Origin: Streptomyces coryli
GTDB taxonomy: Bacteria > Actinomycetota > Actinomycetes > Streptomycetales > Streptomycetaceae
Length of the DNA: 36,015 nucleotides
Assembly (NCBI RefSeq): GCF_011044975.1
Contig: NZ_JAAKZV010000059.1
Coordinates: 1 to 36,015, forward strand
Direction: 5' to 3'
Shown here: positions 8,689 to 16,918 of the stretch, piece after piece
Numbering within the stretch: the first letter of the stretch is position 1
Layout of the letters: each line of letters begins with the position of its first letter
Program-made: the position numbers and the translations under genes
The notes under the pieces: generated by a model
Database searches by the model: none
Seen by the model: only the letters and a program-made list of their open reading frames with translations
What the model was told of the DNA's origin: nothing

Positions 8689-8984
8689 GGCCCCCTCCAC
8701 GGTGAAAGGCTGTGATCAGCAGGAACGGCAGATTCCCACTACCGCAGCGCTGCCTTGAGCGGCAACAGTGCTGCAGCGTGACGGGAGTCACCAAAGCGGT
8801 TCTGAAATGGGGAACTTTAGACCCCACTTAGGCCCGCTCAATTTGATATGTGCAATTGCACCTCAACGTTGAGGCGCCCCATGAGTCCCATCGGACCCAT
8901 GGGTTACGGCCCCGGCGGGAGCCCGAGGACGCGCCCCGCCCCCGCACACCAGGCCCCAACAGGCCCGTACGCAGGCAAAAGAAA
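8689..8984. other. Convergent intergenic region with two abutting palindromes
   Basis: No gene is supported here. The stretch 8700-8860 is less GC-rich than the surrounding genes. It holds two perfect palindromes that share one base: GTGCAATTGCAC (8850-8861) and CCTCAACGTTGAGG (8861-8874). It ends at the bldC terminator. Confidence 0.6.
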
Positions 8985-9016
8985 ATCGCGCTGGACCCGG
9001 CGGAGTCCAGCGCGAT
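8985..9016 (-). terminator. Intrinsic terminator of bldC
   Basis: A perfect 12-bp stem, ATCGCGCTGGAC with GTCCAGCGCGAT, encloses an 8-nt loop. On the minus strand it is followed by a T-rich run (TTTTCTTTT), a textbook intrinsic terminator 80 bp past the bldC stop. Confidence 0.85.
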
Positions 9017-9095
9017 CTGCGACGCAGCACGTCGCCAGTGGTGCTTGTGCGGGCTACGGGATGGGGGTCCCGGATATGCCCATATTTGCGGGCCC

Positions 9096-9302
9096 TCAGG
9101 CCTCGGTACGCTGCTGCGGGATGCCCGCCAGCAGCGCGCGGACCTCGGCCTCGCGGTAGCGGCGGTGCCCGCCGAGCGTGCGGATCGACGTGAGCTTGCC
9201 GGCCTTTGCCCAGCGCGTGACCGTCTTCGGGTCGACGCGGAACATCGTGGCAACCTCAGCAGGGGTCAGCAGCGGCTCGGCATCAGGGGTGCGAGCGGTC
9301 AT
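9096..9302 (-). CDS. bldC: Developmental transcription factor BldC
   Basis: A 68-residue MerR-like DNA-binding protein of the length known for BldC. The winged-helix signature is complete: LTPAEVATMFRVDPKTVTRW is the helix-turn-helix and LGGHRRYREAEVRALL the wing and helix. It lacks the dimerisation helix and effector domain of classical MerR proteins. BldC of S. coelicolor binds head-to-tail on direct repeats of variable number and delays entry into development and secondary metabolism. The start is well supported by GAGGAGG seven bases before the ATG. The gene is monocistronic, with its own terminator downstream and a long upstream gap. Confidence 0.97.
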   Translation of the reverse strand: MTARTPDAEPLLTPAEVATMFRVDPKTVTRWAKAGKLTSIRTLGGHRRYREAEVRALLAGIPQQRTEA

Positions 9303-9795
9303 GAGCGGCCTCCTCGGACGAACCGACGTTCTCGGTTCTTTCCTCTAAATTCTGCACCTTGGCCCGCGTTGCCCGAAATGGCGGGACGCGGGACGAGTCG
9401 GTTATAGGACGAACGGCTTGTCCTCGGCACTACAACTACACCATCTGTCCAGCGGCGTGGCTCAAACCGACGGAATTGCCCTCTGAGGTGTTCAACCCCA
9501 GCGGAAGCCGATGGACCGTGCCATAACGGACAGTCACGTCATCGTGACGATCAGTCACAGCGCCATCAGTGGCCACAAGGCCCCCCAGAGAGATCAATAT
9601 CCGGCAATCCACCCGAAGTTGGATAGCGGACGCCCCCTCCGGACTCCTTGTCCTATTTTGACACGAGAGCGGGGCATGACCGCAAGGCCCTTAAACGTGC
9701 CGTCCGTCACGGTTGCGCACAATGACCGGATCAGGACCTACGTCCCGACCTAACGGACACATCCGGAGGACCATAGTCCAGATCGAGGAATCGCA
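9303..9795. other. Long intergenic region upstream of bldC
   Basis: About 490 bp lies between bldC and the next gene, both on the minus strand, with no credible coding frame. On the bldC side a TATAAC box (plus coordinates 9401-9406) could start a leader of about 90 nt. That leader contains a hairpin, CCCGCGT (9363-9369) with ACGCGGG (9386-9392), and an inner CCCG/CGGG. Farther out, GTCACG-TCAT-CGTGAC (9533-9548) forms a small inverted repeat followed by another CAGTCAC. The rest is unexplained. Confidence 0.5.
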
Positions 9796-9831
9796 CTAGC
9801 TCGCGAACGGTTCGCGATCTAGCTCGCGAAC
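9796..9831. repeat. Palindromic cluster overlapping a stop codon
   Basis: CTAGCTCGCGAAC occurs twice (9796-9808, 9819-9831). TCGCGAAC (9801-9808) and GTTCGCGA (9810-9817) form a perfect inverted repeat around one base, widening to 27 bp with one mismatched pair. The third arm TCGCGAAC (9824-9831) pairs equally well with the middle one. The stop codon of the neighbouring gene lies inside. It may be a terminator or a protein-binding site. Confidence 0.7.
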
Positions 9832-10688
9832 TGCCGGTCCCGCACCGAGGTCCACCGCTCCGTCAGCCGCTCGTACGCGAGCCCGGCCCGCTCGGCGTCC
9901 CCGTCGCGCAGCGCCTGCATCCCCTCGGCGACATCCGCCGCCGACCGGTCCTCCGCCAGCCACTCCTTCGACAGCACATGCGCGAGCCCGCCGTAGTCCA
10001 GCTCCACGAGCGAGCGCGGGTGGAACTCCTCGAGCCACCGGCCCACGTCCGTAAGCCCCTCGATCAAGGGCAGGTGCGGCGACTCGTCGTCGTCCGGGTC
10101 GGTGTTCGACCCGGCCTCCCGCAGCGCCCGCAGCGCCCGCGCCACCCGGCGGCGGGCCTGCGCCATCGGCGTCCGGTAGCGCAGGAAGGGCTCGGGCGCC
10201 CCCGGCTCGTACTCGCGCTCGTCGTCGCTGAAGAGCACGAACCAGCGCACCGGCACCGTCCACACCGCGCCACGGATCCACGGCCGGGCGTCCGGGTTCG
10301 CCTCCCGCCAGCGCTCGTAGTCGCCGCGCGCCTGCTCCCGTACGACCTTGGGCAGCGCCAGCTCCAGCACCGGGGCCGGCAGCTCGCGCTCCAGCTCCTG
10401 CAGCGCCAGCCAGCCGCGCAGCCGGGTCCGCCAGGGGCAGACGCAGGTGACGCCGTCGACCTCGGCGATGAAGGCCTCCGCGGACTCCTGCGGCGGCACC
10501 GGGACCGGCGGTACGGCGAGCAAGTCGCGCAGCGAGCGGCGGAGTTCGTCCTGGGCACCGGGCCGCCGCTTACGGGCGGCGTAGCGGCGCCAATGGCCCC
10601 GCTCCGGCTCCGGGAATGCCGCAAGCGGTTCGTACACCCGCAGATACGCCGCGTACGGGACCACCAACGACGACGCCTGTGAAGCCAC
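9819..10688 (-). CDS. Conserved Streptomyces protein of unknown function
   Basis: A 289-residue soluble, Arg- and Glu-rich protein beginning [21 protein letters not shown] place the start at the GTG at 10688, which has GGGAG five bases upstream; another GTG twelve bases earlier has no spacing for a ribosome site. I recognise no domain, signal peptide or membrane segment. Visible blocks are [17 protein letters not shown] at the N-terminus, an internal [19 protein letters not shown] with two close cysteines, and [15 protein letters not shown] near the C-terminus. It lies between bldC and valine dehydrogenase, as an uncharacterised gene does in S. coelicolor as I remember it. The 3' end overlaps an unusual palindrome. 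Confidence 0.8.
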   Translation of the reverse strand: MASQASSLVVPYAAYLRVYEPLAAFPEPERGHWRRYAARKRRPGAQDELRRSLRDLLAVPPVPVPPQESAEAFIAEVDGVTCVCPWRTRLRGWLALQELERELPAPVLELALPKVVREQARGDYERWREANPDARPWIRGAVWTVPVRWFVLFSDDEREYEPGAPEPFLRYRTPMAQARRRVARALRALREAGSNTDPDDDESPHLPLIEGLTDVGRWLEEFHPRSLVELDYGGLAHVLSKEWLAEDRSAADVAEGMQALRDGDAERAGLAYERLTERWTSVRDRQFAS

Positions 10689-10861
10689 GCGCGCTCCCAC
10701 CTCTTAATGTCGCTGCCACGCTCAGGAGTCGAGTCTCCCCCACACTTGTGAGATCCAGCCCACCTGGGGCCCGGCGAGCACTGCGCGCCCTACGCTTGTG
10801 CATCGACAGGCTCTCCCCACCCACAGGAGGGCGTCACCGCGACCAATCCGGAGTCACCACC

Positions 10862-11968
10862 GTGACCGACGTACGTCACACCGCAGCCACCGACGGTGAT
10901 GTGCTGCACACCCTGTTCCGCTCCGACCAGGGGGGCCACGAGCAGGTCGTGCTGTGCCAGGACCGCGAGAGCGGCCTGAAGGCCGTCATCGCCATCCACT
11001 CGACCGCACTGGGCCCGGCCCTCGGCGGCACCCGCTTCCACGCCTACGCCGACGAGGCCGACCCCGAGGCCGCTGCCGTGCGCGACGCCCTCAACCTGTC
11101 CCGCGGCATGTCCTACAAGAACGCGCTCGCCGGTCTCGACCACGGCGGCGGCAAGGCCGTGATCATCGGCGACCCCGAGCAGATCAAGAGCGAGGAGCTG
11201 CTCCTCGCGTACGGCCGCTTCGTCGCCTCCCTCGGCGGCCGCTACGTCACCGCCTGCGACGTCGGCACGTACGTCCACGACATGGACGTCATCGCCCGCG
11301 AGAACAAGTGGACCACCGGCCGCTCCCCCGAGAACGGCGGCGCGGGCGACTCCTCCGTCCTCACTTCCTTCGGCGTCTTCCAGGGCATGCGCGCCGCCGC
11401 GCAGCACCTGTGGGGCAGCCCCTCGCTGGCCGGCCGCCGGGTCGGCGTCGCCGGCGTCGGCAAGGTCGGCCACTACCTGGTGGACCACCTGATCGAGGAC
11501 GGCGCCGAGGTCATCATCACCGACGTCCGCCAGGAGTCGATCAACCGCGTACAGCAGGCGCACCCGAAGGTGGCCGTCGCGCTCGACACCGACGCCCTCA
11601 TCCGCGAGCCGCTCGACATCTACGCCCCCTGCGCCCTGGGCGGCGCGCTCAACGACGAGACCGTCCCGGCGCTGACCGCCAAGGTCGTCTGCGGCGCCGC
11701 GAACAACCAGCTCGACCACCCGGGCGTGGAGAAGGACCTGGCCGACCGCGGCATCCTCTACGCGCCGGACTACGTGGTGAACGCCGGCGGCGTCATCCAG
11801 GTCGCGGACGAGCTGCACGGCTTCGACTTCGACCGGGCCAAGGCCAAGGCGACGAAGATCTTCGACACCACGCTGGAGATCTTCACCAGGGCCGAGGCGG
11901 ACGGCATCCCGCCGGCCGTCGCGGCCGACCGCATCGCCGAGCAGCGGATGGCGGACGCCCGCCGCTGA
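10862..11968 (+). CDS. vdh: Valine/leucine (branched-chain amino acid) dehydrogenase
   Basis: A 368-residue Glu/Leu/Phe/Val dehydrogenase. The dimerisation and substrate domain has [10 protein letters not shown] and the catalytic-lysine region [11 protein letters not shown]. The NAD domain has the dinucleotide loop [16 protein letters not shown], and the adenine side ends in CGAANNQL and [12 protein letters not shown]. The enzyme deaminates L-valine and related amino acids to 2-oxo acids with NAD; in Streptomyces these feed acyl-CoA starter units. The GTG at 10862 has GGAG nine bases upstream. It is divergent from the unknown gene on its left and ends in a strong terminator, so it is transcribed alone. 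Confidence 0.94.
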   Translation: MTDVRHTAATDGDVLHTLFRSDQGGHEQVVLCQDRESGLKAVIAIHSTALGPALGGTRFHAYADEADPEAAAVRDALNLSRGMSYKNALAGLDHGGGKAVIIGDPEQIKSEELLLAYGRFVASLGGRYVTACDVGTYVHDMDVIARENKWTTGRSPENGGAGDSSVLTSFGVFQGMRAAAQHLWGSPSLAGRRVGVAGVGKVGHYLVDHLIEDGAEVIITDVRQESINRVQQAHPKVAVALDTDALIREPLDIYAPCALGGALNDETVPALTAKVVCGAANNQLDHPGVEKDLADRGILYAPDYVVNAGGVIQVADELHGFDFDRAKAKATKIFDTTLEIFTRAEADGIPPAVAADRIAEQRMADARR

Positions 11969-11973
11969 TCTGT

Positions 11974-12015
11974 CCTCTGGGGGTTGCCCGGCTTTGCAGT
12001 GGCAACCCCCAGAGG
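11974..12015 (+). terminator. Intrinsic terminator of valine dehydrogenase gene
   Basis: A perfect 15-bp stem, CCTCTGGGGGTTGCC with GGCAACCCCCAGAGG, encloses a 12-nt loop five bases after the stop codon. Confidence 0.88.
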
Positions 12016-12087
12016 GGTCTCCGGTCTCCCCTGTGAACAAAAGTTGCGCATGTCACGACCCGCGGCGGGTCGCGCCTCGTCAGACGA

Positions 12088-12273
12088 TAGAATTGGCTTC
12101 TGACCAGCAAGGACACCGGTCCCGAGGGGTCTGCTGACGGGGCCCGTGCTGTGAGCGGCGTACCGGATGGCGGCAGAAGCAGGTACGGTTGAACCCCTAC
12201 GGACCGGTCTCTCGCAACGAGAGCCCGTTCTGAATCATGAACGCGTGTCAAGACTCTGGGGCCATGAAGCCCC
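12088..12273 (+). promoter_or_regulatory. Candidate promoter and structured leader of DUF3073 gene
   Basis: TAGAAT (12088-12093) is a good -10, though no -35 is evident, and would start a leader of about 195 nt. The leader contains CTCTCG-CAA-CGAGAG (12209-12223) and GGGGC-CATGAA-GCCCC (12258-12273), the second ending 21 bases before the start codon. No credible frame is present in the leader. Confidence 0.4.
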
Positions 12274-12294
12274 GCCGTATAAGGGGGTCGAGCC

Positions 12295-12549
12295 ATGGGG
12301 CGCGGCCGGGCCAAGGCCAAGCAGACAAAGGTCGCCCGCCAGCTGAAGTACAACAGCGGTGGGACGGACCTTTCCCGCCTGGCTAATGAGCTGGGTGCAT
12401 CGCCTTCGCAAGAGCAGCAGCCGACAAACGGCGAGCCGCGCGAAGACGATGAGCAGGATGACGACCTTTACTCGCGCTACGCGGATCTGTATGACGACGT
12501 AGACGACGATGAGGACGAGGACGGGGACAAGACGTCCTCGAGTCGCTGA
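12295..12549 (+). CDS. DUF3073 family protein
   Basis: An 84-residue protein of two contrasting halves. The N-terminus is basic and conserved (MGRGRAKAKQTKVARQLKYN, then SGGTDLSRLANEL). The C-terminus is very acidic, with YSRYADLYDDVDDDEDEDGD. This matches DUF3073, a small actinobacterial family without assigned function. The basic start and acidic tail suggest interaction with nucleic acid or a basic partner, but that is inference. A GGGGG run lies before the ATG. It is convergent with purM, and its position between vdh and purM matches the S. coelicolor order as I recall it. Confidence 0.9.
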   Translation: MGRGRAKAKQTKVARQLKYNSGGTDLSRLANELGASPSQEQQPTNGEPREDDEQDDDLYSRYADLYDDVDDDEDEDGDKTSSSR

Positions 12550-12573
12550 CTCCAGCCTCGAAGTCGTAGCAAA

Positions 12574-12610
12574 TAGGAGCCTGGCCACGGGCTGACACCC
12601 GGGCGGGCCC
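12574..12610 (+). terminator. Probable terminator after DUF3073 gene
   Basis: An imperfect GC-rich hairpin centred on CGGG-CTGACA-CCCG runs into GGGCCC and a TTTTT tract, 25-60 bases after the stop codon. The stem has bulges, so the exact fold is uncertain. Confidence 0.4.
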
Positions 12611-12715
12611 TTTTTGCTGCCTTGCCTCCGAAGCGAAGGCGGAGGGAGCGCGGCCGCGGCCCATCGGCGCAAGGGGTTGCGGGCAACCTGACCGCGAGCG
12701 GCAACCCCGGCGTCC

Positions 12716-13783
12716 TCAACTCGCATAGTCCCCGGTCAGCGCGGCCCCCTCGGCGTGCTCGCCGCGGTCGGTGACCTCGCCGGCCACCCAGGCGTCCACG
12801 CCGCGGTCCGCGAGCGCGGTCAGCGCCACGTCCACGGACTCCGGCGGGACCATGGCGATCATGCCGACGCCCATGTTCAGGGTCTTCTCCAGCTCCTCGC
12901 GGGCGACCTTGCCGACCTCGCCGACGGTCGAGAAGACCGGGTCCGGCGTCCAGGTGGAGCGGTCCACGACGGCGTGTAGGTGGTCCGGGATGACCCGGGC
13001 CAGATTCGCCGCGAGCCCGCCGCCCGTGATGTGCGAGAAGCCGTGCACCTCGGCCGTACGGATCAGGGCCAGGCAGTCCAGCGAGTAGATCCGGGTCGGG
13101 ACCAGCAGCTCCTCGCCGAGGGTGCGGCCGAACTCCGGCACCTCGCGGTCCAGCGCCCAGCCGGCCCGGTCGAAGAAGACGTGCCGCACCAGCGAATACC
13201 CGTTGGAGTGAAGGCCGGAAGAGGCCATCGCGATGACCGCGTCACCCTTACGGATGCGATCGGCGCCGAGCACCATGTCGGCCTCGACGACGCCCGTGCC
13301 CGCGCCCGCCACGTCGTACTCGTCCGGGCCCAGCAGCCCCGGGTGCTCGGCGGTCTCGCCGCCGACGAGTGCGCAGCCGGCGAGCGCGCAGCCCTCGGCG
13401 ATGCCCTTGACGATCGCGGCCACCCGCTCGGGAACGACCTTGCCAACGCAAATGTAATCCGTCATGAACAGCGGCTCGGCGCCGGTGACCACGAGGTCGT
13501 CGACGACCATGCCGACGAGGTCGTGCCCGATGGTGTCGTGCACGTCCATCTTCTGCGCGATGGCCACCTTGGTGCCCACGCCGTCGGTCGCCGAGGCCAG
13601 CAGCGGCCGCTCGTAACGCTTCAGCGCGGAGGCGTCGAAGAGCCCGGCGAAGCCGCCGAGGCCGCCGACGACCTCGGGGCGCTGGGCCTTCTTCACCCAT
13701 TCCTTCATGAGCTCGACGGCACGGTCCCCGGCCTCGATGTCGACTCCGGCGGCGGCATAGCTCGCACCACTGTGCTCAGACAT
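12716..13783 (-). CDS. purM: Phosphoribosylformylglycinamidine cyclo-ligase (AIR synthetase)
   Basis: A 355-residue PurM. It carries the N-terminal strand region YAAAGVDIEAGDRAV, the conserved ATDGVGTKVAIAQ loop, GHDLVGMVVDDLVVTGAEPL, and the glycine-rich ALVGGETAEHPG and GGGLAANLARV motifs of the PurM/PurL/HypE superfamily. The enzyme closes the imidazole ring, converting FGAM to AIR with ATP. It starts 36 bp after purF on the same strand, so purF-purM form an operon. An AAGGA lies nine bases before the ATG. The protein is soluble and cytoplasmic. Confidence 0.97.
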   Translation of the reverse strand: MSEHSGASYAAAGVDIEAGDRAVELMKEWVKKAQRPEVVGGLGGFAGLFDASALKRYERPLLASATDGVGTKVAIAQKMDVHDTIGHDLVGMVVDDLVVTGAEPLFMTDYICVGKVVPERVAAIVKGIAEGCALAGCALVGGETAEHPGLLGPDEYDVAGAGTGVVEADMVLGADRIRKGDAVIAMASSGLHSNGYSLVRHVFFDRAGWALDREVPEFGRTLGEELLVPTRIYSLDCLALIRTAEVHGFSHITGGGLAANLARVIPDHLHAVVDRSTWTPDPVFSTVGEVGKVAREELEKTLNMGVGMIAMVPPESVDVALTALADRGVDAWVAGEVTDRGEHAEGAALTGDYAS

Positions 13784-13819
13784 GAACGATTGATCCTTCT
13801 TCGTCTAAAGGCGCGGCGC

Positions 13820-15349
13820 TTACGGGCGGCGCAGTGCGTCGGCCGCGTCCCGGCCGCCGGCGACCTCGGTCTCCAGCAGGTGCTTGCCGAGCAGCTCCGG
13901 GTCGGGCAGGTCCATCGGGTACTCGCCGTCGAAGCAGGCCCGGCAGAGGTCGTCCTTCGGGATCGTGGTCGCCTCGATCATCGCGTCGGTGGAGATGTAC
14001 GCGAGCGAGTCCGCGCCCAGCGACTTGCCGATCTCGTCGACCGTCATGCCGTTGGCGATCAGCTCGGCGCGGGTGGCGAAGTCGATGCCGAAGAAGCACG
14101 GCCACTTGATCGGCGGCGAGGAGATCCGGATGTGCACCTCGGCGGCGCCCGCCTCGCGGAGCATCTTCACGAGCGCGCGCTGGGTGTTGCCGCGGACGAT
14201 CGAGTCGTCGACGACCACCAGCCGCTTGCCGCGGATGACTTCCTTCAGCGGGTTGAGCTTGAGGCGGATGCCGAGCTGCCGGATGGTCTGGGAGGGCTGG
14301 ATGAAGGTCCGGCCCACGTAGCTGTTCTTCACCAGCCCGGCGCCGTACGGAATGCCGCTGGCCTCGGCGAAGCCGACGGCGGCGGGGGTGCCGGACTCCG
14401 GAGTCGGTATCACCAGATCGGCCTCGGCCGGCGCCTCGGCGGCCAGTTTGCGGCCCATCTCGACGCGGGAGAGGTAGACGTTCCGCCCGGCGATGTCGCT
14501 GTCGGGGCGGGCGAGATACACGTACTCGAAGACGCAGCCCTTCGGCTTTGCCTCGGTGAAGCGCTGGGCGCGCAGGCCGTTCTCGTCGATGGCGACCATC
14601 TCGCCGGGCTCCACCTCGCGTACGAAGGAGGCGCCGACGATGTCGAGGGCGGCGGTCTCGGAGCAGACCACCCAGCCGCGCTCCAGGCGGCCCAGGACCA
14701 GCGGGCGGATGCCCTGCGGGTCGCGGGCGGCGTACAGCGTGTTCTCGTCCATGAAGACGAGCGAGAAGGCGCCCTGGACCTGCGGGAGGACCAGCGGGGC
14801 GGCCTCCTCGACGGTCAGCGGCTTGCCGTCCTCGTCGACCTGGCCGGCGAGCAGCGCCGTGACCAGGTCGGTGTCGTTGGTGGCGGCGACCTTGGTGGCG
14901 CGGCCGTTGTCGCTCGGGAGCTTGTCGACCAGGGTGGCGAGCTCGGCGGTGTTGACGAGGTTGCCGTTGTGGCCGAGGGCGATCGAGCCGTGGGCGGTGG
15001 CGCGGAAGGTCGGCTGGGCGTTCTCCCAGACGGAGGCGCCGGTGGTGGAGTAGCGCGCGTGCCCGACGGCGATGTGCCCCTGGAGCGAGCCGAGCGATGT
15101 CTCGTCGAAGACCTGTGAGACCAGGCCCATGTCCTTGAAGACCAGGATCTGGGAGCCGTTGCTCACCGCGATGCCGGCGGACTCCTGTCCCCGGTGCTGC
15201 AGCGCGTACAGCCCGAAATAGGTGAGCTTGGCGACCTCTTCACCCGGGGCCCAGACACCGAAGACGCCGCAAGCGTCCTGGGGGCCCTTCTCGCCGGGGA
15301 GCAGATCGTGGTTGAGTCGGCCATCGTTGTTGGGGCCACGTCGTAGCAC
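13820..15349 (-). CDS. purF: Amidophosphoribosyltransferase
   Basis: A 509-residue PurF of the Bacillus type. A 26-residue leader (ending KGPQDA) precedes Cys27 in CGVFGVW, which becomes the N-terminal nucleophile after processing. The glutaminase domain shows ALQHRGQESAGIAVSNG and GHNGNLVN. The phosphoribosyltransferase domain has VVVDDSIVRGNTQ for PRPP binding. C-terminal cysteines in DLCRACFDGEY suggest the iron-sulfur cluster of this subclass. PurF makes the committed step of purine synthesis, PRPP plus glutamine to phosphoribosylamine. The GTG start is preceded by a TACACT box 6 nt away, pointing to a leaderless message. Confidence 0.97.
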   Translation of the reverse strand: MLRRGPNNDGRLNHDLLPGEKGPQDACGVFGVWAPGEEVAKLTYFGLYALQHRGQESAGIAVSNGSQILVFKDMGLVSQVFDETSLGSLQGHIAVGHARYSTTGASVWENAQPTFRATAHGSIALGHNGNLVNTAELATLVDKLPSDNGRATKVAATNDTDLVTALLAGQVDEDGKPLTVEEAAPLVLPQVQGAFSLVFMDENTLYAARDPQGIRPLVLGRLERGWVVCSETAALDIVGASFVREVEPGEMVAIDENGLRAQRFTEAKPKGCVFEYVYLARPDSDIAGRNVYLSRVEMGRKLAAEAPAEADLVIPTPESGTPAAVGFAEASGIPYGAGLVKNSYVGRTFIQPSQTIRQLGIRLKLNPLKEVIRGKRLVVVDDSIVRGNTQRALVKMLREAGAAEVHIRISSPPIKWPCFFGIDFATRAELIANGMTVDEIGKSLGADSLAYISTDAMIEATTIPKDDLCRACFDGEYPMDLPDPELLGKHLLETEVAGGRDAADALRRP

Positions 15350-15355
15350 GCTTCG

Positions 15356-15361
15356 AGTGTA
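15356..15361 (-). promoter_or_regulatory. Candidate -10 box, leaderless start of purF
   Basis: TACACT on the minus strand lies 6 nt before the GTG of purF, the same hexamer and spacing as before the histidine kinase gene at 2923. No ribosome-binding site fits in the gap. Confidence 0.5.
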
Positions 15362-15392
15362 GGACAGTCGCGAGGGGCGCCGGGACGCGATG

Positions 15393-15439
15393 CCGCGGCG
15401 GCGGGGCCGCTCCGGCCTGGTGAACGGCCTCCGCCGCGG
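15393..15439 (-). terminator. Probable terminator of the ArsR-M23 operon
   Basis: CCGCGGCGG (15393-15401) pairs perfectly with CCGCCGCGG (15431-15439), and the inner GGCCG/CGGCC can extend the stem. It lies 16 bases after the peptidase stop codon. Confidence 0.5.
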
Positions 15440-15454
15440 GGCGGGTGACGGGAA

Positions 15455-16342
15455 TCACGCGGCGGTGGACTGGTTCGCCACCGCGAAGTGCTCCCCGTTC
15501 GCGGGCACCCCGACCCCCTCCCAGGCGAACGGAACGCCCTTGGCGGCGTCCGGGTCGGCGGCGTCCATGAGCTGGAAGTGCAGGTGCGGCTCGGTGCTGT
15601 TGCCGGTGTTGCCACACTCGGCAAGCTGCTGCCCTGCGGTGACCCGGTCCCCGGGGCGTACGGCGACGGAGCCGCGCTTGAGGTGGGCGTAGAGGGCGTA
15701 CACGGGGCTCCCCGATGCAGAGCCGCCGTCCAGCTCGACGGTCACGAAATTGCCGAGGATGCCGCTCTTGGGGCCCATGCTGCGGGCGATCTGCTCCACG
15801 ACCATGAAGTACACCAGCGCGGGCCAGCTGTTGCGCGCCCGGTGGTCGCGGCGCCAGTCGACGGCGGACACGACGGTGCCCGCGCCGGGCGCGAGGATCG
15901 GGCTCCCGTACGCCGGGAAGTCCTCGTTCCGCCGGAACACCGGCCACCAGCCGAACGCGGGCGAGCCGGTGTCCTCCGGCACCCGGACGATGTCGATGGC
16001 GTAGGTCTGCCCGAGATGGTGCGTGCCGTGGCTCGGGACCTTGTCGGCGGGGCTGTTGTGGGCCTTCCAGCGTCCGCGGACGGGGGCGGCGACGGTGACC
16101 GGTTCGGCGTCGTCCGCCGGGGCCTTGCGCCTCCGGGCCCCGCCGATCAGGTCGAACACGAACTCCACCATCAGCGATCCCCACAGCACCGTGGCCGTGA
16201 GCTGCACCCAGCGCCCGTACGACGCCTCCTTCACCGCATCCAGCAGGCCGAAGCCCATCGCCAGGAGCACCAGGGCCCCCAGCAACTGGAGCGTGCGCAC
16301 GGTCCGCTTCGCGATGCCGCGCTTGGTCCTGTCCTGTCGCAT
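15455..16342 (-). CDS. Membrane-anchored M23 (LytM-type) peptidase
   Basis: A 295-residue protein with two membrane segments near the N-terminus (about residues 18-35 and 43-65), then a basic linker and a peptidase domain facing outward. Zinc-ligand motifs of family M23 are present: HHLGQTYAIDIVR (a stretched form of HxGxD) and HLHFQLMD. Between them lies GAGTVVSAVDWRRDHRARN. The spacing in the first motif is longer than in classical LytM enzymes, so activity is likely but unproven. It is 16 bp downstream of an ArsR-type regulator and ends in a hairpin. A membrane-tethered hydrolase under a dedicated regulator suggests controlled local peptidoglycan cleavage. Confidence 0.85.
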   Translation of the reverse strand: MRQDRTKRGIAKRTVRTLQLLGALVLLAMGFGLLDAVKEASYGRWVQLTATVLWGSLMVEFVFDLIGGARRRKAPADDAEPVTVAAPVRGRWKAHNSPADKVPSHGTHHLGQTYAIDIVRVPEDTGSPAFGWWPVFRRNEDFPAYGSPILAPGAGTVVSAVDWRRDHRARNSWPALVYFMVVEQIARSMGPKSGILGNFVTVELDGGSASGSPVYALYAHLKRGSVAVRPGDRVTAGQQLAECGNTGNSTEPHLHFQLMDAADPDAAKGVPFAWEGVGVPANGEHFAVANQSTAA

Positions 16343-16358
16343 GTCCGTGTCCCCCAGT

Positions 16359-16877
16359 TCATGGTTGTCGTCGCGCCGCCGCCAGCAGCACCAGCAGCGG
16401 CACCACGCGGGTGCCGGGGACGGCGTACCGCCCCCGCCCCGCGGAGTGCAGCCAGCCGGCCGCCGTGAGCTGGCGCAGGTGGTGGTAGAGCTGGCCCGTG
16501 CTGCCGCTGCCGTCGAGACCGGTCAGCTCGGCGGTGGTCTGATGGCCGCCGAGGATCTCGCGGAGCAGGCGGAGGCGGACGGGGTGGCCGAGGGCGGAGA
16601 GCGCCTCGGCGACGTCGTCGTCGTGCCCCTCGTCGAGCAGTTCGCCGGTGCCGAGGCCGTACTGCCACTCGTAACGCAGCTCGGTCGGCAGCGCGACGGC
16701 ACCGGTGAACAGCACGCCGCCGTCCGCGGCTTCATCGCCGGCCTCGGCGAGCTGCGCCTTCAGGCCCTCCAGGGCCCAGAAGGCGTCTCCTGCAGGCGCG
16801 GCTGTCCGCGGCCGGTCCGTCCCTTCCAGGGCGGCGACCCGCCGCTCCAGCTCCGCGATGCGCTCGGCAAGCTCCAC
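16359..16877 (-). CDS. ArsR-family winged-helix regulator
   Basis: A 172-residue regulator. A short coiled coil opens the protein (VELAERIAELERRVAALEG). The helix-turn-helix follows at about 85-150: LSALGHPVRLRLLREILGG, TTAELTGLDGSGSTGQLYHH and the wing LTAAGWLHSAGRGRYAV. There is no metal-binding CVC motif as in ArsR or SmtB, so it is probably not a metal sensor. It is followed after 16 bp by the membrane M23 peptidase gene, forming a two-gene operon. Its GTG abuts a 12-bp palindrome and a tandem repeat, a likely autoregulatory operator. Confidence 0.85.
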   Translation of the reverse strand: MELAERIAELERRVAALEGTDRPRTAAPAGDAFWALEGLKAQLAEAGDEAADGGVLFTGAVALPTELRYEWQYGLGTGELLDEGHDDDVAEALSALGHPVRLRLLREILGGHQTTAELTGLDGSGSTGQLYHHLRQLTAAGWLHSAGRGRYAVPGTRVVPLLVLLAAARRQP

Positions 16878-16903
16878 AACTTCGAAGTTACGGAATTACG
16901 GAA
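16878..16903 (-). promoter_or_regulatory. Promoter-operator of the ArsR-M23 operon
   Basis: The perfect palindrome AACTTCGAAGTT (16878-16889) touches the GTG of the regulator. It is followed by two tandem copies of TTACGGAA (16888-16895, 16896-16903). A minus-strand TAACTT (16885-16890) lies 7 nt before the GTG and would give a leaderless message whose -10 lies inside the palindrome. Confidence 0.55.
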
Positions 16904-16918
16904 TACTTGGCAAGCGGA

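Noticed and set aside
9511-9753. An 80-codon frame upstream of bldC
   Set aside because: Codon usage lacks the G/C third-position bias of the region, there is no ribosome site, and no recognisable sequence.
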